Assembly: GCF_003612015.1 (NCBI RefSeq)
Contig: NZ_RARB01000001.1
Coordinates: forward strand, 868,001-932,000
Reading direction: 5' to 3'
DNA length: 64,000 nt
Origin: Pantoea piersonii
GTDB taxonomy: Bacteria; Pseudomonadota; Gammaproteobacteria; Enterobacterales; Enterobacteriaceae
In this document: in pieces, positions 33,294-46,411 of the stretch
How positions within the stretch are numbered: the stretch's first letter is position 1
Layout of the letters: each line of letters starts with the position of its first letter
Translations under genes and position numbers: made by a program
The notes under the pieces: model-generated
The model's input: the letters and a program-made list of their open reading frames with translations, nothing else
Told to the model about the DNA's origin: nothing
Database searches by the model: none

Positions 33294-34055
33294 TTAACGC
33301 GCCAGCCAGCCGCCATCGACGGCCAGCGTATAGCCATTCACATAATCCGACGCCGAAGAGGCCAGGAAAACAACCGGACCCATCATATCTTCCGGCAGTC
33401 CCCAACGCTCGGCCGGGATGCGCCCGAGAATTTCTGCGCTGCGGCCCTCGTCGCTGCGCAGCTGCTCGGTGTTGTTGGTCGCCATATAACCCGGCGCGAT
33501 GGCGTTAACGTTAATGCCGTGTTTCGCCCATTCGTTCGCCATCAGGCGCGTCAGGCCCATCACCGCGCTTTTCGACGCTGTGTATGAGGGAACCCGAATG
33601 CCGCCCTGAAAAGAGAGCATCGAGGCGATATTGATGATTTTACCGCCCTGGCCCTGGGCGATGAAATGACGCGCCACCTGCTGCGACAAAAAGAAGACGC
33701 TCTTGGTGTTGATGTTCATCACATCGTCCCAGTCCTGCTCGCTGAAGCTAAGCGCGTCTTCGCGGCGGATAATTCCGGCGTTATTGACCAGAATGTCAAT
33801 TTTGCCCGCGGCGGCGATCGCTTGCTCCACGACGCGCGGCACCTGCTCGGTACGGATAAGATCCGCCTGCAGGGACCAGAAGCGGCGGCCAAGTGCTTCG
33901 ACGCGCTGCTGCGTTTCTGCTGGCTCTTCGCGATTGACGCCGACGATATCGCAACCGGCCTGCGCCAGGCCCAGCGCCATGCCCTGGCCAAGCCCGGTAT
34001 TACAACCGGTGACCAGCGCGATTTTACCTTCCAGATTAAATGCGTTGAGTATCAT
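33294..34055 (-). CDS. kduD: 2-dehydro-3-deoxy-D-gluconate 5-dehydrogenase
   Basis: A 253-residue short-chain dehydrogenase that interconverts 2,5-diketo-3-deoxygluconate and 2-keto-3-deoxygluconate in pectin and uronate breakdown. TGCNTGLGQG near residue 14, NNAGIIRRED near 87, the serine of IASMLSFQGG and the catalytic YTASK near 155 are visible; the C-terminus YVNGYTLAVDGGWLAR matches the family. ATG 34055 was chosen because AAAGGAGG lies just upstream; the longer frame adds 40 unrelated residues. It is second in a kduI-kduD operon. Confidence 0.95.
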   Translation of the reverse strand: MILNAFNLEGKIALVTGCNTGLGQGMALGLAQAGCDIVGVNREEPAETQQRVEALGRRFWSLQADLIRTEQVPRVVEQAIAAAGKIDILVNNAGIIRREDALSFSEQDWDDVMNINTKSVFFLSQQVARHFIAQGQGGKIINIASMLSFQGGIRVPSYTASKSAVMGLTRLMANEWAKHGINVNAIAPGYMATNNTEQLRSDEGRSAEILGRIPAERWGLPEDMMGPVVFLASSASDYVNGYTLAVDGGWLAR

Positions 34056-34071
34056 GAGAGCGCCTCCTTTT

Positions 34072-34908
34072 TTAGCGCAGATCGCGGATTTTGACATGAT
34101 CCATGTCGTCGAATACCTGATTCTCGCCGACCATGCCCCAGATAAAGGTGTAGCGTTCGGTGCCGACGCCGGCATGAATCGACCAGCTGGGCGAAATGAC
34201 CGCCTGCTCGTTGTGCACCAGCAGATGACGCGTCTCCTGCGGTTGACCCATCATGTGAAACACCGCGCTTTCCGGGTTCATATCGAAATAGAAATAGACT
34301 TCCATACGGCGCTCGTGTGTGTGACACGGCATGGTATTCCACAGGTTGCCTTCATCCAGGCGGGTCAGCCCCATGGTGAGCTGGCAGGTCGGCAGCACGT
34401 CCGGCACCAGATATTTATTGATGGTGCGGCGGTTGGAGGTCGCCGCATCGCCGAGCGTGGTGCGTACCGCCTCCTCTTTACCCACTTTCTTGTCGGGAAA
34501 GCGGCTGTGCGCGGGCGCGCTGTTGAAATAGAACTTAGCCGGATGAGCCGCATCGCTGCTGCGAAAGCTCAGCGACTGGGCACCTTTGCCGACATAGAGC
34601 GCTTCTTCCGTGCCGATCTCCCAGACTTTTCCGTCCACCTCAATGGTACCCGGACCACCGATATTGATGACGCCCAGTTCGCGGCGCTCCAGAAAATAGC
34701 TTACGCCCAGCTGTTTGCCCATCTCGTTGCCGAAGGAGACGCTGGCGGCGACCGGCATTACGCCGCCGACAATAATGCGATCGATATGGCTGTAGGTCAG
34801 GGTGTAGCGGTCAGCTTCGAAGATGTTTTCGATTAAGAACTCGCGGCGTAGCGCGGCGGTGTCGAGCTGTCTGGCATGCTCGCTGTGAATGCTTTGTCGA
34901 ACGTCCAT
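34072..34908 (-). CDS. kduI: 5-dehydro-4-deoxy-D-glucuronate isomerase
   Basis: 278 residues, equal to E. coli KduI. This cupin-fold zinc enzyme isomerises 5-keto-4-deoxyuronate to 2,5-diketo-3-deoxygluconate, feeding KduD. Metal ligands appear in [16 protein letters not shown] (two histidines and a glutamate near 196-203) and in SIHAGVG near 245. The start [12 protein letters not shown] matches the family. A strong KdgR box lies about 87 bases upstream, so galacturonate or pectin-derived inducers should control it. No depolymerase or uronate lyase is nearby, so the substrate comes from enzymes coded elsewhere. Confidence 0.95.
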   Translation of the reverse strand: MDVRQSIHSEHARQLDTAALRREFLIENIFEADRYTLTYSHIDRIIVGGVMPVAASVSFGNEMGKQLGVSYFLERRELGVINIGGPGTIEVDGKVWEIGTEEALYVGKGAQSLSFRSSDAAHPAKFYFNSAPAHSRFPDKKVGKEEAVRTTLGDAATSNRRTINKYLVPDVLPTCQLTMGLTRLDEGNLWNTMPCHTHERRMEVYFYFDMNPESAVFHMMGQPQETRHLLVHNEQAVISPSWSIHAGVGTERYTFIWGMVGENQVFDDMDHVKIRDLR

Positions 34909-34994
34909 TCTGATCCCCTCTGGCGAAAAAGGCATACGTGCCCCGCAGGGCGTCTGAGGGCATCTTAGGAGGAGTGGAAGATCAATTCAATAAA

Positions 34995-35013
34995 AATGAA
35001 ACGTTGTTTTATT
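34995..35013. promoter_or_regulatory. KdgR operator of kduID
   Basis: AATGAAAC-GT-TGTTTTATT matches the KdgR consensus AATGAAAC-N2-TGTTTCATT with one difference and is nearly palindromic. It sits in the promoter region before kduI. Confidence 0.75.
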
Positions 35014-35040
35014 TTTTGAGAAGGGGATCATGCCGTAAAC

Positions 35041-35060
35041 AAAACCCGCCAGCGGCGGGT
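35041..35060 (-). terminator. Terminator downstream of hxpB
   Basis: ACCCGCC/GGCGGGT stem with a 3-base loop and T4 on the minus strand, about 40 bases after the hxpB stop. Confidence 0.6.
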
Positions 35061-35100
35061 CGGGTCTGATAAAAGGCGCAATCAGAGGCGCACGCGCGGA

Positions 35101-35781
35101 TCAGAGCGCGGAATCGCCCAGCAGATGCGCCGCGGTCAGCTGGGTAAGATCGTCCAGCCTGACGTTCGCCAGCGACCAGCGCGCGTCATCGCGCAGTGCC
35201 GCGGGCGGCACCACAATGGAGCGCATGCGCGCCGCTTTTGTGGCGATCATACCGTTAAACGAGTCTTCCAGCGTCACGCAGTTTAGCGGGTCGACGTTCA
35301 ACTGCGCGGCGGCATCCAGATAGACCTGCGGATGCGGTTTGCTGTAGGGCAGCGCCTCGGCGGAGACCAGCACGTCGAAATCGTCGCGCAGGTCGAAGAG
35401 CGCCAGCACGCGCTCCAGCATCATCAGCGGCGACGCAGAGACCAGACCGGTTTTCAGCCCGCGCTGGCGACACAGCTGCAGCGCCTGCTTAACCCCGGGC
35501 AGCAGCGGGCGCTTTTCCTCAATCAGCGCCAGCGCGCGGGCGATAATGCGCGCCGTGACCGTCTGCTGGTCCGGGCCTGACCAGGGCAGGGTTTCATACC
35601 ACATGCGCACCACCTGATCGATGCGCAGGCCCAGCGTGTCCGGCAGCTCGCTGCGGCGCGATAAATCGACGTTCAGCGTGGCGAAGATGTCCAGTTCAGC
35701 CTGATCCCATAGCGGCTCGGAGTCGATAATCAGGCCATCCATATCAAAAAGGGCGGCATAAACAGGGCGGGTATAACTCAT
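35101..35781 (-). CDS. hxpB: Hexitol/2-deoxyglucose-6-phosphate phosphatase HxpB (YniC)
   Basis: A 226-residue HAD-superfamily phosphatase (class with an N-terminal four-helix cap). The nucleophile motif FDMDGLIIDSEP starts at residue 12; motif II is GLVSASP near 113, motif III is the KPHPQVY lysine near 146, and motif IV is TLEDSFNG near 168. E. coli HxpB removes phosphate from 2-deoxyglucose-6-phosphate and hexitol phosphates, acting as a cytoplasmic housecleaning enzyme. It is divergent from yniB, as expected from the E. coli order. Confidence 0.92.
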   Translation of the reverse strand: MSYTRPVYAALFDMDGLIIDSEPLWDQAELDIFATLNVDLSRRSELPDTLGLRIDQVVRMWYETLPWSGPDQQTVTARIIARALALIEEKRPLLPGVKQALQLCRQRGLKTGLVSASPLMMLERVLALFDLRDDFDVLVSAEALPYSKPHPQVYLDAAAQLNVDPLNCVTLEDSFNGMIATKAARMRSIVVPPAALRDDARWSLANVRLDDLTQLTAAHLLGDSAL

Positions 35782-35924
35782 CGGCTGGCTCCTTGTAGAA
35801 TTTGCGCTACCTTATCATGGGCTGGCGCGCGCCGCGAAAGGGGCGCAGGCTGCGCTTTTTACAGGAAATTAAAACCACAGGCAGGTAGACTGGCTGCAAT
35901 CTGGATTCAGGTACAGGAGATACC

Positions 35925-36461
35925 ATGACTTATCAACAGGCTGGCCGCATCGCCATCCTTAAGCGAGTGGCTGGCTGGGCAATATTTTTGCTCGCGCTGC
36001 TGTCGACCGTGATTTCAGTGCTGAGCTTTATGTTCAGACACAGTGAAAAACAGCCGGGCATTGACGCCGTTATGCTCGACTTTGTCCATGTGATCGTCGA
36101 CATGATCCGCTTCAACACGCCTTTCCTTGGCTTCTTCTGGCAGAACTCGCCGGTACCGGAGTTCCACGGTCAGATGAATATCGGCTTCTGGATCATCTAC
36201 ATTTTGATTTTCGTCGGTCTGGCGCTGGAAGCATCCGGTTCGCGAATGGCGCGTCAGGCGCGCCATATAAAAGAGGGTGTTGAAGATCAGCTGATTCTGG
36301 AGCAGGCGAAAGGCGGCGATGCCCGTACGCGCCAGCAGCTGGAAGAGAAAATCCGCGTGCCGCACCACACCATCTTCCTGCAGATTTTTCCGCTCTATAT
36401 CCTGCCGGTGGTGATCGCCGTTGCCGGTTATTTTGTGCTGTCGCTGCTCGGCTTTCTGTGA
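35925..36461 (+). CDS. yniB: Inner-membrane protein YniB
   Basis: 178 residues with an N-terminal hydrophobic segment (about 17-35), a second near 85-105 and a third at the C-terminus (about 155-177). The first predicted loop is VVDMIRF-like and contains FWQNSPVPEFHGQMN. A charged cytoplasmic-type region (RQARHIKEGVEDQLILEQAK) lies between the last two segments. Function is unknown; the gene is conserved beside yniA and hxpB. CAGGAG precedes the ATG. The stop is four bases from the convergent yniA stop. Confidence 0.88.
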   Translation: MTYQQAGRIAILKRVAGWAIFLLALLSTVISVLSFMFRHSEKQPGIDAVMLDFVHVIVDMIRFNTPFLGFFWQNSPVPEFHGQMNIGFWIIYILIFVGLALEASGSRMARQARHIKEGVEDQLILEQAKGGDARTRQQLEEKIRVPHHTIFLQIFPLYILPVVIAVAGYFVLSLLGFL

Positions 36462-36465
36462 CAGG

Positions 36466-37359
36466 TCAGGCCGGTCTGGCCTGACGCTGCGCCAGCGCGT
36501 CCTCATCCAGCAGCCGTCCGACGGCGAACTGCGCCTCGCTTAACCAGCTGCCGCCGAATACGTTGGCGCGGTTAAGCAGGTAGTAGAGCTGGTAGACCGG
36601 CTGGCGCTGCGAGAAGCCGTCTGGCAGCGGCCAGACCGACTGATAGCCTTCATAAATCTGCCGCGGCAGATCCGGGAACCAGCCGAGCATCGCCAGATCG
36701 CATTCGCGATCGCCCCAGTAACAGGCGGGATCGAACAGCCAGGGACCGTTGGCGCTGCCAGCGCAGTTGGCTGGCCAGAGATCGCCGTGAAGCAGGGAGG
36801 GCTGCGGCTGGTGCGTGGCAAGCGCACGCTGCACGCAGTTCACAATCTCTTCCGTATTGCCGTAGGTGAGGCCTTTCTCTTCGGCCAGCTGAAGCTGCCA
36901 GCCGATACGCTGCTCGGCAAAGAAGACTGACCAGCGACGCAGCCAGCTGTTGGGCTGCGGCGTTGTGGTGATATTATTGTCGAAGTCGAGGCCGAACTGC
37001 GCCTGTTCGCTCCACTGATGCAGATGCGCCAGCTGCTGTCCCAGCTGAAAGGCGTTCTCCGCATCCAGCGGTTGAGGCGTGATATATTCCAGCAGCAAAA
37101 AGCTCTGATCGCGGTGATGGCCCACGCCATAAACCGCCGGTACGCGTACGCTTTGCGTGCGCGCCAGCAGCGCCAGCTGATCGGCTTCCCAGGCGAAAAG
37201 GGTGAGCATTTCACGACTATTGCACTTCACGAAGACGTCATGTTCGCCATAGCGAATGCGCCAGGCGGGATGAATGTCGCCGCCAGGAAGTTCGTGGCGT
37301 TCGGTAATATCGGCATGGCCAAACTGTTCGCTTAATAAACGACTAATAGCGTTCCACAT
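36466..37359 (-). CDS. yniA: Fructosamine kinase-family protein YniA
   Basis: 297 residues of the fructosamine kinase/APH fold. An FVKCNSREML lysine region near 43, LLEYI hinge near 90, the catalytic loop HGDLWPAN near 190 and metal-binding LFDPACYWGDRECDLAM near 205 are present. Family members phosphorylate sugar-derived adducts on amines, helping reverse glycation; the substrate of YniA itself is not firmly known. GAGGA precedes the ATG. A gap of 135 bases separates it from ydiZ, which probably is transcribed separately or with it. Confidence 0.9.
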   Translation of the reverse strand: MWNAISRLLSEQFGHADITERHELPGGDIHPAWRIRYGEHDVFVKCNSREMLTLFAWEADQLALLARTQSVRVPAVYGVGHHRDQSFLLLEYITPQPLDAENAFQLGQQLAHLHQWSEQAQFGLDFDNNITTTPQPNSWLRRWSVFFAEQRIGWQLQLAEEKGLTYGNTEEIVNCVQRALATHQPQPSLLHGDLWPANCAGSANGPWLFDPACYWGDRECDLAMLGWFPDLPRQIYEGYQSVWPLPDGFSQRQPVYQLYYLLNRANVFGGSWLSEAQFAVGRLLDEDALAQRQARPA

Positions 37360-37494
37360 TGGGCGATCCTCTTTTAACCTGTCAGGCTGCGGTGTCGGTC
37401 AGCACGCTCTACGACCCAGAGACGATTATATCGCGTGAATATCGCTCAAAACCCGCGCTTGCGCACAGCTTACCGGAACGAATGGCGGGCGCGG

Positions 37495-37785
37495 TTACTG
37501 CGAAGCGTCACGTAAAAACGCCTCCAGCGTCGTCACGGTGACATCGGGCGTCTGATGCAGCACGCTCTCGCCAGCGGCAACAGCCTGTCGTTGCAGATCC
37601 TCCTGCGACAGGGCGCTGACCAGACCGAAGCTGTTGGTGCCTAGTTCATGAGTGTGACCCTGATCGTCCTTAAGTGTGGTGCTAAAACCGCCCGCGATCA
37701 TCGCGCTGTTAAGCGTTTGAACGTCGCTGAGGCCCGATTCCTGATAGTGAAACGTGACAATGTAACGTTTAAGTCCGTCGCTCAT
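37495..37785 (-). CDS. ydiZ: YdiZ/GhoS-like small protein
   Basis: 96 residues, the same size and position (next to yniA) as E. coli YdiZ. The sequence LKRYIVTFHYQESGLSDVQ at the start has a ferredoxin-like beta-alpha-beta appearance. The group is related to GhoS, the RNA-cleaving antitoxin of a type V system, but no partner toxin GhoT-like membrane peptide is seen beside it. Function is therefore unknown. GAGGTG precedes the ATG. In E. coli pfkB separates this gene from ydiY; here ydiY follows directly across a divergent gap. Confidence 0.75.
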   Translation of the reverse strand: MSDGLKRYIVTFHYQESGLSDVQTLNSAMIAGGFSTTLKDDQGHTHELGTNSFGLVSALSQEDLQRQAVAAGESVLHQTPDVTVTTLEAFLRDASQ

Positions 37786-38138
37786 TTTTCACCTCTGTTC
37801 GGCTTGACTGAGCACAGCGTAGACCATGGTGAAAAAATGCGCGAATAATGAACAGGATAAAGGCATTATTTATCACAGGCATAAAAGTAAAGCTGGGTAA
37901 AGGCACCCCTGGTGGGTTCAGAAAAATATTGTCGCAACTCCGCTGAATTTTTGTTGGCTGCTCCCTATAATGCGCGGCGTTAATGAGAAAATTCCCAATA
38001 ATCAAGCGTGATTGACTCTGAATGGGGTGTTTCATGGAGGTTAATACTTATTTACAATACTTACCGTAAATTGCATTGATCGGCCCGTAAAACCCTTCAC
38101 ACTCTTCGTTTTTTAAACTGTCGTACGGGTCACAATAA
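37786..38138. other. Divergent gap ydiZ/ydiY, pfkB absent
   Basis: A 353-bp stretch without a gene. It holds the two divergent promoters; one good -10 is listed at 37966. The pfkB gene that occupies this position in E. coli is not present, even as a remnant that I could recognise. Confidence 0.6.
37966..37971 (+). promoter_or_regulatory. Strong -10 element with GC-rich discriminator
   Basis: CTCCC-TATAAT-GCGC resembles the -10 and discriminator of rRNA P1 promoters. It points toward ydiY, about 165 bases away. No good -35 at the right spacing was seen, so this is tentative. Confidence 0.35.
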
Positions 38139-38900
38139 ATGAAAGTGCTTAACAAGCTCTCAGCCGTTCTTTTGCTCTCCGCTGGCGCGTTTTGCCACCA
38201 GGCATTGGCGGACAACACCGTTTTTACCGCGATGGACGATCCTTCAACGGCAAAGAAGCCGTTTGACGGCAGCGCCTCCGCAGGCTATCTGGCGCAGACC
38301 GGTAACACCACCAGCTCTTCGCTGACAGCGCAGACTAATATGACGTGGTATCAGAGCTCTATGGCGTACAGCCTGTGGGGCAACGCGGCGAACACCTCAT
38401 CTAATGATGAACGCTCTTCTGAAACCTACAATATCGGCGGCCGCTCGCGTTATAACCTCAACAGCTTCGATTACCTGTTTGGTCAGGCGAGCTGGCTGAG
38501 CGACCGTTTTAACGGCTACGATTCGCGCGATGTGCTGACCGCAGGTTACGGTCGTCAGATCCTGAGCGGCCCCATTCATTCGCTGCGCGCTGAATTTGGT
38601 CCAGGCGTGCGCTATGACGATTTCCATGACGGCGGCAGCGAAACCAAAGCGCTGGGCTACGGCGCGCTGAGCTATCAGTGGCAGCTGACCGATAACACCA
38701 AGTTTATTCAGGGCGTATCGGTGCTGAGCAGCTTCGGCGAAGATACCACCATCAACTCAGAAACCGGCTTGCAGGTTGGCATCAACGACCACTTCGCGCT
38801 GAAGCTGGCCTACAACGTCACCTGGAACAACAATCCGCCGGAGTCCGCGCCCGATCGCACCGACACCAAAACCAGCATTATGCTGACCTACGCGATGTAA
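38139..38900 (+). CDS. ydiY: YdiY-type outer-membrane protein (DUF481)
   Basis: 253 residues with a signal peptide ending ...HQALA. The mature part is a DUF481 beta-barrel: alternating strands such as ASAGYLAQTGNTTSSSLTAQ and GYGALSYQWQLTDNTK, ending TSIMLTYAM. Relatives are called salt-induced outer-membrane proteins; their function is unclear. Its orientation and place next to thrS match the inverted E. coli map. A strong terminator follows. Confidence 0.88.
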   Translation: MKVLNKLSAVLLLSAGAFCHQALADNTVFTAMDDPSTAKKPFDGSASAGYLAQTGNTTSSSLTAQTNMTWYQSSMAYSLWGNAANTSSNDERSSETYNIGGRSRYNLNSFDYLFGQASWLSDRFNGYDSRDVLTAGYGRQILSGPIHSLRAEFGPGVRYDDFHDGGSETKALGYGALSYQWQLTDNTKFIQGVSVLSSFGEDTTINSETGLQVGINDHFALKLAYNVTWNNNPPESAPDRTDTKTSIMLTYAM

Positions 38901-38923
38901 TTCTCTGCGTAAACCACTTCCTG

Positions 38924-38949
38924 ACCGCAGCCTGTCTGCGGTTTTTTTT
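38924..38949 (+). terminator. Rho-independent terminator of ydiY
   Basis: ACCGCAG/CTGCGGT stem with a 5-base loop and eight T. Confidence 0.85.
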
Positions 38950-39139
38950 CGCCTGCTCCTCGACTTAGCTACGAGAGCACGGGTTTTGCTGGCCGCTCAA
39001 AGCTGTTATCATCGTCGGCGCACTACAATTCCTGGCGTCATTCCGACAATGTGGGTCTGACATTACGCCAGGCAATCAATTTTACTCAATGTTGTATGTA
39101 AGCTTTCGTGTGGCTTACCACTGCAATTAAGGATATTAA

Positions 39140-41615
<2,476 letters not shown>

Positions 41616-41632
41616 GCTTTCAAGTAACAATG

Positions 41633-41658
41633 ACCGCGCAGCGTTCGCGCTGTGCGGT
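41633..41658 (+). promoter_or_regulatory. Hairpin in the infC-rpmI leader (L20 control region)
   Basis: An 11-bp stem (one G-U pair) closed by a cgTTCGcg tetraloop lies between infC and rpmI. In E. coli this region binds ribosomal protein L20 and represses rpmI-rplT translation. The match to the L20 site is inferred from position only. Confidence 0.5.
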
Positions 41659-41714
41659 TCTTTGTTCGCCTGTCTGATTCGTTTTATTAACAATGCGAAG
41701 TGGATATTTTTAAA

Positions 41715-41912
41715 ATGCCAAAGATTAAAACTGTACGTGGCGCGGCTAAGCGCTTCAAGAAGACCGCTTCTGGCGGCTTCAAGCGTAAGCACGCAAACCT
41801 GCGTCATATTCTGACTAAAAAATCAACTAAGCGTAAACGTCACCTGCGTCCGAAAGGTCTGGTGTCTAAAGGCGATCTGGGTCTGGTTGTTGCCTGCCTG
41901 CCGTACGCATAA
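41715..41912 (+). CDS. rpmI: Ribosomal protein bL35
   Basis: 65 residues beginning [17 protein letters not shown] and ending [13 protein letters not shown], as in E. coli L35. The in-frame ATG at 41700 would add five residues and is not used. It is a small, very basic large-subunit protein. It is the first of the L35-L20 pair and is the target of translational repression by L20 in E. coli. Confidence 0.97.
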   Translation: MPKIKTVRGAAKRFKKTASGGFKRKHANLRHILTKKSTKRKRHLRPKGLVSKGDLGLVVACLPYA

Positions 41913-41994
41913 GTTAACTTTTTTATAAATCTGCCTGAAACCTTTGCATAACGGCCGCTGGCCAGCAGGGGATAAGGGCATCACAGAATATTGA

Positions 41995-42366
<372 letters not shown>

Positions 42367-42375
42367 GTCAGATGA

Positions 42376-42400
42376 AAAAGGGAGCTTGCTCCCTTTTTTA
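42376..42400 (+). terminator. Rho-independent terminator after rplT
   Basis: AAGGGAG/CTCCCTT stem with a 4-base loop and six T in a row, ten bases after the rplT stop. Confidence 0.85.
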
Positions 42401-42423
42401 TTGCTTGTAACTCAAGCAAAAGA

Positions 42424-42452
42424 TTGACATTTTCATCGCTGGGCTTTTCAAT
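42424..42452 (+). promoter_or_regulatory. Promoter of pheM-pheST
   Basis: A perfect -35 TTGACA at 42424 with TTCAAT 17 bases on (42447-42452). It lies about 35 bases before the pheM start. Confidence 0.6.
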
Positions 42453-42486
42453 AGTACCCTCAGAATCCCAGCAAGGTAACGCAAGC

Positions 42487-42531
42487 ATGCACGCTGCTAT
42501 TTTCCGTTTCTTTTTTTACTTTAGCACCTGA
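42487..42531 (+). CDS. pheM: pheST leader peptide PheM
   Basis: A 14-residue peptide, MHAAIFRFFFYFST, differing by one residue from the E. coli leader. Five phenylalanines occur in the middle, so ribosome stalling at low charged tRNA-Phe would prevent the attenuator hairpin from forming and raise pheST expression. It was found by direct reading of the gap before pheS, with the attenuator at 42577-42601. Confidence 0.92.
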   Translation: MHAAIFRFFFYFST

Positions 42532-42576
42532 CTCTCAGGGGCTTTTGCGCATAGAAAAGAAACGAAAAATCGCGCC

Positions 42577-42601
42577 GAAAGCCTCCCTCGTGGAGGCTTT
42601 C
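42577..42601 (+). terminator. pheST attenuator hairpin
   Basis: GAAAGCCTCC pairs perfectly with GGAGGCTTTC over a CTCGT loop, followed by a short T-rich stretch. It sits 45 bases after the pheM stop and 75 bases before pheS. Confidence 0.8.
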
Positions 42602-42649
42602 GTGTTTCTGGCGAAGCATATTGGACGGCAACGTCCCAACGAGAACTGA

Positions 42650-43660
<1,011 letters not shown>

Positions 43661-43674
43661 GGGCAGGTTATCCA

Positions 43675-46062
43675 ATGAAATTCAGTGAACTCTGGTTACG
43701 CGAATGGGTAAACCCGGCTCTGGACAGCGCTGCCCTTTCTGAACAGATCACCATGGCCGGTCTGGAAGTGGACGGCGTGGAGCCGGTTGCCGGCGCGTTT
43801 CACGGCGTGGTCGTCGGTGAAGTGGTGGAGTGCGGCCAGCACCCGAACGCCGACAAGCTGCGCGTGACTAAAGTCAACGTCGGCGGCGATCGTCTGCTGG
43901 ATATCGTCTGCGGCGCGCCGAACTGCCGTCAGGGGCTGAAGGTGGCGGTCGCCACCGTCGGTGCCGTACTGCCGGGCGATTTTAAAATTAAAGCGGCTAA
44001 GCTGCGCGGCGAACCTTCGGAAGGCATGCTCTGTTCTTTCTCTGAGCTGGGCATTTCCGACGATCACAGCGGCATTATCGAACTGCCGGGCGATGCGCCG
44101 ATCGGCATGGATATCCGCGACTATCTGAAGCTGGACGATAACACCATTGAGATCAGCGTGACGCCGAACCGTGCCGACTGCCTCGGCATTATCGGTATTG
44201 CGCGCGATGTGGCGGTGCTGAATAGCCTGCCGCTTACCGCGCCCGCGATCGAGCCGGTAGCCGCCACCATCGGCGACACCTTCCCGATCCGCGTTGACGC
44301 CACCGACGCCTGCCCGCGCTATCTGGGCCGCGTGGTAAAAGGTATCAACGTCAAGGCTGCCACGCCGCTCTGGATGCGTGAAAAGCTGCGCCGCTGCGGC
44401 ATCCGCTCTATCGATCCGGTGGTGGATATCACCAACTACGTACTGCTTGAGCTGGGTCAGCCGATGCACGCCTTCGATCTTGACCGCATTGACGGCGGCA
44501 TCGTGGTGCGCATGGCGGAAGAGGGCGAAACCCTGACGCTGCTCGACGGCAGCGAAGCGAAGCTCAGCAGCGATACGCTGGTTATCGCCGATCACCATAA
44601 AGCGCTGGCGATGGGCGGCATATTCGGCGGCGAGCATTCCGGCGTGAATGAAGAGACGCAGAACATCCTGTTTGAGTGCGCCTGGTTCGAGCCGCTGGCG
44701 ATCACTGGCCGCGCGCGTCGTCACGGCCTGCACACCGATGCCTCGCACCGCTACGAGCGCGGTGTCGATCCGGCGCTGCAGTACAAAGCTATTGAGCGCG
44801 CCACTCAGCTGCTGCTGGAAATCTGCGGCGGCCAGGCTGGCCCGGTTATCGACCAGACGCATGAAGCGGCGTTGCCGCCGCGCGCCACCATCACGCTGCG
44901 CCGCGAGAAGCTGGATCGCCTGATTGGCCATGTTGTTACCGATGAGCAGGTGACCGACATTCTGACGCGTCTCGGCTGCGACGTGACGGCAGGCCAGGGC
45001 GAGTGGAAAGCGGTCGCGCCGAGCTGGCGCTTCGACATGGCGATTGAAGAAGATCTGATTGAAGAGGTCGCGCGTGTCTACGGTTATAACAATATCCCGA
45101 ACGTGCCGGTACAGGCTGGCCTGGTGATGACTCAGCATCGCGAAGCGAATCTGTCGCTGAAGCGCGCGAAAAATATGCTGGTGGATAAAGGCTATCAGGA
45201 AGCGATCACCTACAGCTTCGTCGATCCGAAAATGCAGCAGCTGCTGCACCCGGGCGAAGAGGCGCTGATCCTGCCAAGCCCGATCTCCAGCGATATGTCG
45301 GCGATGCGCCTGTCGCTGTGGACCGGTCTGCTGAGCGCCGTGGTCTACAACCAGAACCGCCAGCAGAGCCGTGTGCGCCTGTTTGAGAGCGGTTTGCGCT
45401 TTGTACCTGATACCCAGGCTGATTTAGGCATCCGTCAGGATCTTATGCTGGCGGGCGTGCTGAGCGGCAACCGCAACGAAGAGCACTGGGATCTGGCGCG
45501 TCAGACGGTTGACTTCTATGATTTGAAAGGTGATTTGGAATCGCTGCTCGATTTAACCGGCAAGCTGGACGACATTCGCTTCCGCGCCGAAGCTAATCCA
45601 GCGCTTCATCCGGGACAGAGCGCAGCAATTTATTTGCATGATGAACGAATCGGATTTATCGGTGTGGTTCATCCTGAGCTGGAACGTAAGCTGGATCTCA
45701 ATGGTCGCACCTTAGTCTTTGAACTGCTTTGGAATAAGGTCGCAGACCGCGTCCTGCCTGATGCGCGCGAGATTTCACGCTTCCCGGCGAACCGTCGCGA
45801 TATCGCCGTGGTGGTGGCTGAAAACGTCCCCGCAGCAGATATCATCGCCGAGTGTAAGAAAGTTGGCGTAAATCAGGTAGTTGGCGTAAACTTGTTTGAC
45901 GTGTACCGCGGTAAGGGTGTTGAAGAGGGTTTCAAGAGCCTCGCCATCAGCCTGATTTTGCAGGATACCAGCCGGACACTCGAAGAAGAGGAGATTGCCG
46001 CGACCGTTGGCAAATGTGTTGCGGCATTAAAAGAGCGATTCCAGGCAACCTTGAGGGATTGA
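43675..46062 (+). CDS. pheT: Phenylalanyl-tRNA synthetase beta subunit
   Basis: 795 residues as in E. coli. It begins with the [17 protein letters not shown] segment, then an EMAP-like tRNA-binding domain (about 40-150), B3/B4 editing domain (about 210-390, including [18 protein letters not shown]-type B5 nearby), a pseudo-catalytic core, and a C-terminal ferredoxin-fold anticodon-binding domain (about 700-795). It hydrolyses mischarged Tyr-tRNA-Phe. It is cotranscribed with pheS; the ihfA start follows four bases after its stop. Confidence 0.97.
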   Translation: MKFSELWLREWVNPALDSAALSEQITMAGLEVDGVEPVAGAFHGVVVGEVVECGQHPNADKLRVTKVNVGGDRLLDIVCGAPNCRQGLKVAVATVGAVLPGDFKIKAAKLRGEPSEGMLCSFSELGISDDHSGIIELPGDAPIGMDIRDYLKLDDNTIEISVTPNRADCLGIIGIARDVAVLNSLPLTAPAIEPVAATIGDTFPIRVDATDACPRYLGRVVKGINVKAATPLWMREKLRRCGIRSIDPVVDITNYVLLELGQPMHAFDLDRIDGGIVVRMAEEGETLTLLDGSEAKLSSDTLVIADHHKALAMGGIFGGEHSGVNEETQNILFECAWFEPLAITGRARRHGLHTDASHRYERGVDPALQYKAIERATQLLLEICGGQAGPVIDQTHEAALPPRATITLRREKLDRLIGHVVTDEQVTDILTRLGCDVTAGQGEWKAVAPSWRFDMAIEEDLIEEVARVYGYNNIPNVPVQAGLVMTQHREANLSLKRAKNMLVDKGYQEAITYSFVDPKMQQLLHPGEEALILPSPISSDMSAMRLSLWTGLLSAVVYNQNRQQSRVRLFESGLRFVPDTQADLGIRQDLMLAGVLSGNRNEEHWDLARQTVDFYDLKGDLESLLDLTGKLDDIRFRAEANPALHPGQSAAIYLHDERIGFIGVVHPELERKLDLNGRTLVFELLWNKVADRVLPDAREISRFPANRRDIAVVVAENVPAADIIAECKKVGVNQVVGVNLFDVYRGKGVEEGFKSLAISLILQDTSRTLEEEEIAATVGKCVAALKERFQATLRD

Positions 46063-46066
46063 ACCT

Positions 46067-46369
46067 ATGGCGCTTACAAAAGCTGAAATGTCAGAGTACC
46101 TGTTTGAGAAGCTTGGGCTGAGCAAACGCGACGCGAAAGAGCTGGTGGAGCTGTTTTTTGAAGAGGTTCGCCGCGCTCTGGAAAATGGTGAACAGGTAAA
46201 ACTGTCTGGGTTTGGTAATTTCGACCTGCGCGATAAAAATCAGCGTCCAGGCAGGAATCCAAAAACGGGGGAAGATATTCCGATTACTGCGCGCCGCGTG
46301 GTAACGTTCCGCCCGGGTCAGAAGCTGAAAAGCCGTGTCGAAAATGCTTCTCCGAAAGATAACGACTGA
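46067..46369 (+). CDS. ihfA: Integration host factor alpha subunit
   Basis: A 100-residue DNA-bending protein of the HU family, near the E. coli IHF-alpha length (99). The beta-arm with the proline that inserts between bases is present in [24 protein letters not shown] near 57-80. It works as a heterodimer with IHF-beta (coded elsewhere). It lies four bases after pheT, an arrangement conserved in enterics, where ihfA is read through from pheT and from its own promoter. The start codon is close to the usual GAGGGATTGAACC ribosome site. Confidence 0.97.
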   Translation: MALTKAEMSEYLFEKLGLSKRDAKELVELFFEEVRRALENGEQVKLSGFGNFDLRDKNQRPGRNPKTGEDIPITARRVVTFRPGQKLKSRVENASPKDND

Positions 46370-46385
46370 CCGATTTCAGTGTTCT

Positions 46386-46411
46386 AAAAAGGCCGCGCAA
46401 GCGGCCTTTTT
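46386..46411 (+). terminator. Rho-independent terminator after ihfA
   Basis: AAAGGCCGC/GCGGCCTTT stem, GCAA loop, followed by T5. Confidence 0.88.
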
